Source of the DNA: Sandaracinaceae bacterium
GTDB lineage: Bacteria; Myxococcota_A; Polyangia; Polyangiales; Houyiibacteriaceae
Length of the DNA stretch: 64,000 bases
Direction of reading: 5' to 3'
NCBI GenBank assembly: GCA_016706685.1
Contig: JADJJE010000011.1
Span: 186,001 to 250,000, forward strand
Every line of letters begins with the position of its first letter. The first letter of the stretch is position 1. Below, in pieces: positions 57,615 to 64,000 of the stretch. Below the pieces are notes generated by a model that saw nothing but the letters and a program-made list of their open reading frames with translations, searched no databases and was not told the DNA's origin. The position numbers were made by a program, and so were the translations under genes.

Positions 57615-58811
57615 TCGCTGCCCCGCAGGTAGTCGTCCACCGCCTCGTTGTGGCGCTCGAGCGTGGCGCTGAAGTGGTGGCGGCGCCCTCCCCGCGCCAC
57701 GAAGTAGAGGTAGTCGTGCTGCGCGGGAGCGAGCACCGCCTCGATGGCCGCGGCGCCTGGGTTGCAGATGGGCGTGGGCGGCAGGCCCGGGTGGCGGTAG
57801 CTGTTGTAGCGGTTGGCCGAGTCTTCCAGCATGGCGCGCGTGATGCGCCCGCGGAACCCCGCGCAGCTGGGGGCGCGCGCGGGCTCGGCGCGGCAGCCAT
57901 AGCTGACCGTGGGGTCTGCCTGCAGGCGATGGCGCGGCAGGAAGGTCTCGGACCGCAGCCGGTTCAAGAAGACGCCCGCGATGATGGGGCGCTCGTCGGA
58001 CACGGCAGCCTCACGTTCCACCACCGACGCCAGCGTCACCACCTCGTGCAGGCTGAACCCCAGCTCGTTGCGCAGTCGCGTGAGCCGCCCCTCGTAGCGC
58101 CGCTCGAGCCTCGCCGTGCGCGAGCGGAAGCTGCGCACCATGCGGCTCATCATCTCGGTGGGCGTGAGGTCGTCCCGCAGCGTGTACGTGTCCGGAAACA
58201 AGTAGCCCTCGGCTGTCTCGCCAGGGATCTCCAGCTGCCGCAAGATGTCCGGGTCCACCGTGGCGTCCAGGAACGCCTGCTCCTCCATGAGCCCGTAGTG
58301 GGCCAGGCGCTGCGCGATGTCGAAGCGCGTGAAGCCCTCGGGCACGGTGACATCCATGCTGCGGGGACCGAGGCCCCGGGCCACGCGGCGCGCCAGCTCG
58401 GCGGGTGGCAGGTCGTCGGCCAGGCGCACGCTCTGCCCCACGCGCAGCGCGTGATGCGCCCCCCAGCAGGCGCAGGTAGAGCGAGAAGAGCCACGCCTCT
58501 TCCACCACGCCCTCGGTCTCGAGCGTCTCGGCCAGCGAGCTTGCGCTGGTCTCCGCCGTGATGGTCACCACCACCGACCGCCCGTCACCGGGACCTGCGC
58601 GCCGCGGATAGACCACCAGCACGTAGACCAAGCCCGCCACGGCGCACGCCAGCAGCAGCGCGGTGACGCCCGTGAGCACACGGACACGCGGGCTCAGCGC
58701 CGCTTTCGCCGTGGACGCACCGCGCCTCGGCGCGCGCTTGCGCCCGGGGGCAGGTCGCCTGGGCCGGGGGGGGGCTCCTCCGCCGCTTCGTCGCTGTCCG
58801 CTTCCGGCCAC
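57611..58811 (-). CDS. mltG: endolytic transglycosylase MltG, one frameshift
   Basis: The N-terminal frame gives a basic start, a transmembrane helix (VTALLLACAVAGLVYVLVVYP) and TAETSASSLAETLETEGVVEEAWLFSLYLRLLGG. At the G run at about 58459-58464 the frame changes; one more G gives LGGAHHALRVGQSVRLADDLPPAELA and the rest reads through the stop at 57611. The YceG core is complete: MDVTVPEGFTRFDIAQRL, ETAEGYLFPDTY, and LASVVEREAAVSDERPIIAGVFLNRL with the catalytic Glu. MltG cleaves nascent peptidoglycan in the membrane. GTG 58811 overlaps ruvX by 118 bases; GTG 58679 is an alternative start. Confidence 0.82.
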
Positions 58812-59248
58812 GTCTCTTGTCCTCTAGCGTCGAGGAAGGCTTGCAGCAAGAGCGCCGCGGCGGCCTGATCCACCACGCGCTTCTGCTCGGCCTTCTTCAC
58901 GTTCAGGTCGCGCAGCGAGCGCTCCGCCATCACGGTGGACAGGCGCTCGTCCACGAAGTGCAGCGTGGCCCCCAGCACCGGCTCGAGCGCGGCGGCGAAC
59001 AGGCGCACCCGCCGGGCGGCCTCCCCTTCGCTGCCGTCGAGCCGCAGCGGCAGTCCCACCACCACGCCAGCCAGGTCTGCGCACGTCACGCCGTGGGCCT
59101 CGAGCGCCTTCCGGACTTGCCGCGCCGCCGCCGGGTCGCGCTTCTCGCGCTTCACCGTGTCGAACGGCAGCGCCACGCGCGCGTCGTCATCGGAGAGCGC
59201 CAAGCCGATGCGCACCGCGCCCGGGTCGACGCCAAGATACCGGGTCAT
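58694..59248 (-). CDS. ruvX: RuvX/YqgF-family putative Holliday junction resolvase
   Basis: ATG 59248 lies in the stop of the upstream gene (ATGA). Residues 1-145 are the RNase-H-fold YqgF domain: GVDPGAVRIGLALSD, VVVGLPLRLDGSEG, FVDERLSTVMAERSL and DQAAAALLLQAFLD. The family acts on the 5' end of 16S rRNA or on recombination junctions. The C-terminal 40 residues are Pro/Glu/Arg-rich and overlap mltG, making it 184 residues, longer than usual; the tail may be real or reflect a lost stop. Confidence 0.9.
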   Translation of the reverse strand: MTRYLGVDPGAVRIGLALSDDDARVALPFDTVKREKRDPAAARQVRKALEAHGVTCADLAGVVVGLPLRLDGSEGEAARRVRLFAAALEPVLGATLHFVDERLSTVMAERSLRDLNVKKAEQKRVVDQAAAALLLQAFLDARGQETWPEADSDEAAEEPPPGPGDLPPGASARRGAVRPRRKRR

Positions 59249-60654
59249 GCCGAGGCCATGGCCGTGGGGGCCGCCGCCGTGCGCGCCACGAGCAATGGCA
59301 GCACGTAGGGGAAGCCAATCTTCATGGCGTCGAGGTCCGGCGCGAGCTGCCCGATGAGCCAGAAGCTCATGACCGCCGCGCGCTCGACGTAGAACCAGTC
59401 GTCCGGGTAGCGCACGGACTTCATGAGCGCGCGCAGCTCGCGGCGGGCCACCTCGGGGTTGGCCAGTGCCTCGAGCTCCTTGGCGTTGGCGCGCATCAAG
59501 GCGCCGGCCGTGATGTCCTTGATCTTCAGCAGCTTCGCGAAGTAGGTCTTCACGGTCTGCTCCAGAAGCTGGCGGTCGCCGTCGGGCGCCACGAAACCCA
59601 GCGTCTCGATGCCCGAGAGCACGAGCGTGTCGTTCTGCTCGAAGATGCCGCGCAGCACGTCGACCATGCCGTCGATGACGTGCTGCGGCGTCTCGCTGAT
59701 GGCCCCGAAGTCCAGGATGACGATCTTGGGCGTCTCGGGGGTCGCACCCGCCTGCACCAAGAAGTTCCCCGGGTGCGGGTCCGCGTGGAAGAAGCGGTCT
59801 AGGAAGAGCTGCCGGTAGAAGCACTTCACCAGGCGCTCGGCCACGGCGTTGCGGTCGATGCCCAGCCGCTCGTACTCGTCGAAGCGCGTGATCTTGATGC
59901 CCTCCATGAACGTCATGGTGAGCACCTCGCCCGAGCTGGCCGACGCGATGACCTCGGGGAAGAGGATGTCCGGCTCGCTCTCGAAGTTCTTGGCCATGCG
60001 CGTCATGCACGCGGCCTCGTGCACGTAGTCCGTCTCGCGCTTGAGCAGATCCACGAGCGCGTCATAGACCGCTGAGATGTTCTGCACCGGCACGAACATG
60101 CGGTAGAGGCGCAGGCCCAGGTTCACCACGCGCAGGTCCACGCGGACCACGTCACGAATGCCGGGGTACAGCACCTTCACGGCGTACTTCTCACCGGTGG
60201 CAGAGTAGGCGATGTGCACCTGCCCGAGCGACGCGGCGGCCAGCGGCGTGTGGTCGATGCGTTCGAACACGGCGGACGGAGGCTTCCCGAGGCTGTCCTC
60301 GAAGGCCTTCGCCATGACGTCCCAGGGCTGCGGCGGCACAGCGTCTTGCAGGCTCTCGAGCTCGCGCGCGTAGGCGTCCGGCAGGAAGCCGCCCATCACC
60401 GACAGCACCTGGCCCAGCTTGATGTAGACGCCGCGCAGGTTCAGCATGCCCGCGAGCAGGCGCTTGGCGTTGAGATCGTCCACGCGGGTCTGCCGGCGCG
60501 CGAGCCACGCCGGCATGTCGGCCACCTCGCGGCCCGTCTCGGGGTCCAGCTTCCACTTGCGGAACATCTTCAACAGCGCCAGCTGGAGGAGGTAGCTCGT
60601 GAAAATACGCCCTAGGATCAGGAGCGCGCGGACCAGTCGCACGAAGAGGCTCAT
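59245..60654 (-). CDS. ABC1/UbiB-family atypical kinase
   Basis: 469 residues with the family features: IKLGQ (KxGQ) in VYIKLGQVLSVMGG, the alanine-rich loop AAASLGQVH, Lys in YAVKVLYPG, HADPHPGNF and DFGAIS. A hydrophobic N-terminus (LVRALLILGRIFTSYLLQLALL) may anchor it. UbiB-type proteins support ubiquinone or menaquinone synthesis or lipid handling. It heads the operon ubiB-like, ruvX, mltG, DUF72. The symbol is left empty because paralogues of this family are common. Confidence 0.88.
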   Translation of the reverse strand: MSLFVRLVRALLILGRIFTSYLLQLALLKMFRKWKLDPETGREVADMPAWLARRQTRVDDLNAKRLLAGMLNLRGVYIKLGQVLSVMGGFLPDAYARELESLQDAVPPQPWDVMAKAFEDSLGKPPSAVFERIDHTPLAAASLGQVHIAYSATGEKYAVKVLYPGIRDVVRVDLRVVNLGLRLYRMFVPVQNISAVYDALVDLLKRETDYVHEAACMTRMAKNFESEPDILFPEVIASASSGEVLTMTFMEGIKITRFDEYERLGIDRNAVAERLVKCFYRQLFLDRFFHADPHPGNFLVQAGATPETPKIVILDFGAISETPQHVIDGMVDVLRGIFEQNDTLVLSGIETLGFVAPDGDRQLLEQTVKTYFAKLLKIKDITAGALMRANAKELEALANPEVARRELRALMKSVRYPDDWFYVERAAVMSFWLIGQLAPDLDAMKIGFPYVLPLLVARTAAAPTAMASA

Positions 60655-60756
60655 GTTGCCGGGCGGATGCTAGCAGTCCGGGCCCGCCTCCGCATGGCGG
60701 CCTCCCCGCGCTGCGGAGGTGCCGCTCACCACCCGAGCCTGGTATGGTCGAGACTC

Positions 60757-62427
60757 ATGCGTCCGAAGAAGCCCAATGTCCCGAAGCTCCGCGAGCAGCT
60801 GGCCGTCGCCCTCCAGAAGGAGAAGTTCGGCGAGGCGCTCGGCCTCTACGAGGAGCTGGGGCTGGCCGAGCCCGCCGACCCACGCTGGCCGCAACGCCAC
60901 GGCGACCTGCTGCGGCGCCTCAAGCAGGACGCTGCCGCCATCAAGGCCTACGAGGTGGCCGTGGGGCTCTACGCCAAGCAGGGCTTCGTGGCGCGCGCTG
61001 CCGCCATGGCGAAGCTCATCCTGCAGATCGACCCGAGCCGGCTGGACGTGCTCGAGCGCGTGGACCCCGACGAGGCGCGTCGCCTGCACCGCCAACAGCG
61101 CCATGACGTGGTGACCGCGCTCTCGGAGCCGCCGTCGGGACTGCCACCCCCGCTGCCCAGTCAGCTCGCGCCCACGCCCATGGCGGTGCCCCCCCCGCCT
61201 CCCCCCTTGCGCGTGCCTGCGCCGCCGCTCCCGCGCCAGGCGGTCACCCCGTCCGCAGGCGTCCCTCCCCTGCCACAGCGTGCTGCACCGCCGCCTCCGC
61301 TGCCTCCCGCTGCTCCGCGCGTGGCGCCGCCCGCCGCCGAGGAGCCCGAGTCGTCCGAAGAAACGCTGCCCCCACGGTCCACGCCGCGTCCTCACCGCAA
61401 GCGCAGCAGCTTGAGCTTCTCGGCCGTGGAGCTCCAGCCCGTGGCGGACGCCGAGGCCGACGAGCTGCGCTTCTCCGACGTAGACGACGAGAACGCCATC
61501 GAGATCGACCTCTCCTCCATGGAGATCGACGACTCGCAGGTCATGTCCCGGGCGGACCTCGAAGCCGCGGAGGACGACGTGGTCCTCTTCGACGAGGACG
61601 ACCAACTCGAGGACAAGCGGCGCTCAGCGCTCGAGCTGGCGGCCCTGCCGTCCATCTCGCTGTTCGCCGAGGTGCCGCCGGCTGCGCTCAGCCGCTTGAT
61701 TCAGCACGCCGACTTGGTGGAGCTGGGCCGCGGTGAGCTGCTCATCCGTGCCGGGGACCCCGCCGATGCGCTGTTCGTCATCGTCAGCGGCGACCTCGAG
61801 GTGGACTGGCCGGGGCTGGCCACACCCATCGCCATCAGCGAGGGCAGCATCGTGGGAGAGACGTGCCTGCTGGACGCCGTGACGCGCCGCGCCGACGTGC
61901 GCACGGTCACGCGGGTGAGCGCGCTGCGCGTCCCAAAGACCGTGCTGGACGAGATCCAGGACGAGTTCCCCGCGGTGGGTGAGGTCTTGCTGGAGCTGCT
62001 CACGCGCCGCCTGATCAGCAACCTGCTGCGCACCAACCCGCTCTTCGCGGGCTTCGACCCCGAGACGCGCACGGAGTTGGCGCGCCTGTTCGAGGTCCGC
62101 CGCGCCACCATGGGAACCGCCATCATCGAGCTCGGCAAGAAGACCGACGGTCTGTACCTGCCGCTGCTGGGCCGCCTCGAAGTGCACAAGGGCGAGCGGC
62201 TGTTGGGGCGCGTGCGCTTGGGCACCGTCATCGGCCAGAGCGCCATGCTCACGCGGGCGCCGGCCGAGTCCACCATCGTGGCCGCCACGGACGCGCTGGT
62301 GTTGCGCTTGCCGGCGGCGCGCTTCAACGAGCTGGCGGCACACTACCCCACGGCGCTGATGCACCTCTCGGAGCTCAGCGACTCGGTGGATGGCGAGCAC
62401 ATCTCGATCATCCCCGGCCCGCCGTGA
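60757..62427 (+). CDS. TPR and tandem cNMP-binding-domain protein
   Basis: ATG 60757 gives 556 residues. Helices at 1-130 form TPR-like repeats (FGEALGLYEELGLAEPADPRWPQRHGDLLRRL). A long Pro-rich linker follows (about 135-215), then an acidic segment, then two cyclic-nucleotide-binding-like barrels: FAEVPPAALSRLIQHADLVELGRGELLIRAGDPADALFVIVSGDLEV, and FAGFDPETRTELARLFEVRRATMGTAIIELGKKTDGLYLPLLGRLEV. The second has no clear phosphate-binding cassette arginine, so it may not bind nucleotide. There is no DNA-binding domain, so it is an adaptor rather than a CRP-type regulator. Confidence 0.78.
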   Translation: MRPKKPNVPKLREQLAVALQKEKFGEALGLYEELGLAEPADPRWPQRHGDLLRRLKQDAAAIKAYEVAVGLYAKQGFVARAAAMAKLILQIDPSRLDVLERVDPDEARRLHRQQRHDVVTALSEPPSGLPPPLPSQLAPTPMAVPPPPPPLRVPAPPLPRQAVTPSAGVPPLPQRAAPPPPLPPAAPRVAPPAAEEPESSEETLPPRSTPRPHRKRSSLSFSAVELQPVADAEADELRFSDVDDENAIEIDLSSMEIDDSQVMSRADLEAAEDDVVLFDEDDQLEDKRRSALELAALPSISLFAEVPPAALSRLIQHADLVELGRGELLIRAGDPADALFVIVSGDLEVDWPGLATPIAISEGSIVGETCLLDAVTRRADVRTVTRVSALRVPKTVLDEIQDEFPAVGEVLLELLTRRLISNLLRTNPLFAGFDPETRTELARLFEVRRATMGTAIIELGKKTDGLYLPLLGRLEVHKGERLLGRVRLGTVIGQSAMLTRAPAESTIVAATDALVLRLPAARFNELAAHYPTALMHLSELSDSVDGEHISIIPGPP

Positions 62428-62445
62428 AGGCACGATGAGCCACGG

Positions 62446-63486
62446 GTGGGCCAGCTGATGGCCAGCCCGCCTGTGCGGGTCTCGGTGCTGATGCCGGTGC
62501 GCGATGCTGGCGACACCGTGGTGGACGCGCTCGAGAGCGTGCTGGCCACGCCGCACGTGCCGCTCGAGGTGGTGGTGGTGGACGACGGTTCGCGCGACGC
62601 CACGCGCGAGCGGGTGTTGGGTGTGGCCTCGCGCGACCCACGCGTGCGTCTGCTGACCGGCGAGGGCCACGGCATCACCGCGGCGCTCAACCAGGGGCTG
62701 CGCGCGTGCGAGGGTGAGTTCATCGCGCGCATGGACGCCGACGACCTCGCGCACGTGGAGCGGCTGGGTGCGCAGCTCGACCGCTTTCTGCAGGACCCGG
62801 GTGAGCGCCTAGGCGCCCTCGGCACGCGCGTGGCGGTGTTCGGCGCCACCCCCACCGAGGGCTTTCAGCGCTTCCTGAGCTGGCAGAACAGCTTGCTCAC
62901 GCCCGAAGAGCACGCACGCGACCTGTTCATCGACGCGCCGCTCTGCCACCCGAGCGTGATGCTGCGCAGGAGCACGCTGCTGGCGCTGGGCGGCTACCGC
63001 GACGGGGATTTCGCCGAGGACTACGACCTGTTCGTGCGGCTGCACCGCGCCGGCCTCTGGCTCGAGAAGCTGCCGGGTGTGCTGCTGCAGTGGCGCCGAC
63101 ACGACCGGCAGACCACGTTCACGGACCCGCGCCTCAGCCCCGAGCGCATGCGCACGCTGAAGGCGGAGCACCTCGCGGCGCTGCTGGCGAAGCACCACTC
63201 GCATGCTCCGCGGCGGCTGGTCCTGTGGGGCGCAGGTCGCGACGGGAGGCGGTTCGCGCGGGCCCTGACCGCCGAGGGTCAGCGCGCCGAGGCGTTCGTG
63301 GACGTGGACCCGAAGAAGATCGGGCGCACGGTGCAGGGCGCGCCCGTGCTGCCGATGGAGGCGCTGCGCCTGGGGCACGACCGCGTGGTGGCCGCCGTGG
63401 GATCCGTCGGTGCCCGCGGGCTCATCCGCGCCCACTTGCTGAGCCACGGCTTCGTGGAGGGCGTCGACTTCTTCTGCGTGGCGTGA
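62446..63486 (+). CDS. GT2-family glycosyltransferase with C-terminal Rossmann-like domain
   Basis: 346 residues. The GT-A core has VSVLMPVRDAGDTVVDALESVL, VVVVDDGSRDATRE, the DxD motif in RMDADD, and a FAEDYDLFVRL acceptor segment. Residues 255-346 form a second small domain starting VLWGAGRDGRRFARALTAEG, like the CoA-binding/Rossmann domain that ends some sugar-modifying transferases. GTG 62446 or ATG 62458 may be the start. It lies 18 bases after the cNMP-domain gene on the same strand. Confidence 0.85.
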   Translation: MGQLMASPPVRVSVLMPVRDAGDTVVDALESVLATPHVPLEVVVVDDGSRDATRERVLGVASRDPRVRLLTGEGHGITAALNQGLRACEGEFIARMDADDLAHVERLGAQLDRFLQDPGERLGALGTRVAVFGATPTEGFQRFLSWQNSLLTPEEHARDLFIDAPLCHPSVMLRRSTLLALGGYRDGDFAEDYDLFVRLHRAGLWLEKLPGVLLQWRRHDRQTTFTDPRLSPERMRTLKAEHLAALLAKHHSHAPRRLVLWGAGRDGRRFARALTAEGQRAEAFVDVDPKKIGRTVQGAPVLPMEALRLGHDRVVAAVGSVGARGLIRAHLLSHGFVEGVDFFCVA

Positions 63487-63516
63487 GCGCCCTTCCCCCG
63501 CGCGCCGCGCATAAAA

Positions 63517-63544
63517 AAAGCGGCCCGCCGAAACGGGCCGCTTT
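63517..63544. terminator. bidirectional Rho-independent terminator
   Basis: Eleven-base perfect stem AAAGCGGCCCG/CGGGCCGCTTT with loop CCGAAA. An A run lies on the left side (T run on the minus strand) and CTTT on the right. It separates the convergent glycosyltransferase and sigma-factor genes. Confidence 0.85.
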
Positions 63545-63588
63545 CCTGCGGAAAGGTGGACTACCGAGATAGTCCGGGAGCGAGGAAC

Positions 63589-64000
63589 TCACTCCTTGAT
63601 TTGACGGCGAATCTTGCCGAGCGCCTGCTCCTGGAGCTGGCGGATGCGCTCGCGCGACAGGTTGTACTTGTCGCCGATCTCCTTGAGCGTGAGCTCGTCC
63701 TCGTTGTCGAGGCCGAAGCGCCAGCGGAGGATGCGGGCCTCCATGGGCGTGAGCGTCTCGAGCAGGCGGCGAACTTCTTCGCTCCACTTCTGGCTGACCA
63801 GCTGCTCGTACGGGGTGGGGACGTTCTCCTGCTCGAGGAAGTCGATGAACTTACGGCCGTCTTCGTCGTTGACGGGGCGGTCCAGCGAGAACGGGGTCTC
63901 GGCCCAGTAGCCCTTGATCTTCTCGAGCTTGTCGGCCGCGATGCCGGTCTCCTTCTCGAGCTCCTCGGGCGTGGGCTCCTTGCCGGTGCGCGTGGTGATG
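63589..64000 (-). CDS. sigma-70 family RNA polymerase sigma factor (C-terminal part, start outside window)
   Basis: The minus-strand frame is open from the right edge to TGA at 63589. It shows region 3 (EPTPEELEKETGIAADKLEKIKG and TPFSLDRPVNDEDGRKF) and a complete region 4: LTPMEARILRWRFGLDNEDE, LTLKEIGDKYNLSRERIRQLQEQALGKIRRQ. This is a group 1/2 (RpoD-like) sigma factor. The end, eight residues after the recognition helix, is shorter than in a housekeeping RpoD, so a group 2 or alternative factor is more likely. Confidence 0.88.
   Translation of the reverse strand, partial: ITTRTGKEPTPEELEKETGIAADKLEKIKGYWAETPFSLDRPVNDEDGRKFIDFLEQENVPTPYEQLVSQKWSEEVRRLLETLTPMEARILRWRFGLDNEDELTLKEIGDKYNLSRERIRQLQEQALGKIRRQIKE

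Noticed and set aside
63558..63575. Second hairpin GGACTA/TAGTCC before the sigma gene stop
   Set aside because: Six-base stem without a T run; it may add to the adjacent terminator but is too weak to list alone.

Overview
The window reads as a high-GC chromosome segment of a Gram-negative, predatory/soil-type bacterium, most probably a member of the Myxococcota. This is an inference. It rests on the very high GC with strong third-position bias, a giant Ser/Thr kinase-ATPase-TPR regulator, several vWA, outer-membrane barrel and lipoprotein genes with myxobacterial-style leaders, a MopE-like metal-binding insert in a membrane sulfatase, lipoxygenase and P450 genes, and GTG starts with many ATGA/TGATG overlaps. 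No rRNA, tRNA, CRISPR array, insertion sequence or phage gene is visible.

Layout. 0-4 kb holds the end of a HEAT-like protein with a PARP-type zinc finger, an exported SGNH hydrolase and a PHP-type metallohydrolase, all overlapping. 4-19.2 kb is an accessory lipid-metabolism region: an AraC regulator, a secreted pectin-acetylesterase-like lipoprotein, a ferredoxin reductase plus fatty-acid desaturase pair, a marR/alpha-beta hydrolase operon with a palindromic candidate operator, a lipoxygenase coupled to an ALO-type flavin oxidase, a 1287-residue kinase/ATPase and a divergent cytochrome P450. 19.3-19.75 kb is an almost pure G/C homopolymer stretch, probably an assembly artefact, lying inside the gene downstream of an ECF sigma factor. 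20-24.3 kb holds that sigma factor, a divergent vWA lipoprotein and envelope proteins. 24.3-29.6 kb holds dus, an ArsR/AHSA1 pair, an OmpR-type response regulator, and a coupled pair formed by a TIM-barrel enzyme and a DUF4259 protein.

29.8-36.5 kb carries lon and two polytopic GT39-like membrane glycosyltransferases. 36.5-45.2 kb is a long overlapping minus-strand cluster in which trpG-trpD-trpC sit between a hydrolase/lipoprotein pair and an epimerase, a lipase-like hydrolase and the sulfatase. 45.3-50.5 kb holds a carboxypeptidase-regulatory-domain protein, ftsY and two outer-membrane barrels, with two near-consensus sigma-70 promoters. 50.6-55 kb is a FAH hydrolase, an amphipathic protein, a DUF2868 membrane protein and a DUF3482 GTPase in one operon. 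55-56.6 kb holds cysC between two intergenic elements built from inverted, modular palindromic repeats. 56.6-60.7 kb is a ubiB-like/ruvX/mltG/DUF72 operon. The window ends with a TPR-cNMP-binding protein, a GT2 glycosyltransferase, a bidirectional terminator and the 3' end of a sigma-70 gene.

A caution for any reader: at least eight genes are broken by single-base frame changes, several of them inside or beside homopolymers (araC, esterase, lipoxygenase, flavin oxidase, ECF sigma, vWA, two barrels, mltG). The broken genes keep their conserved motifs on both sides of the break. I therefore read most of these as sequence errors rather than true pseudogenes, and I give full-length spans that cross the breaks.
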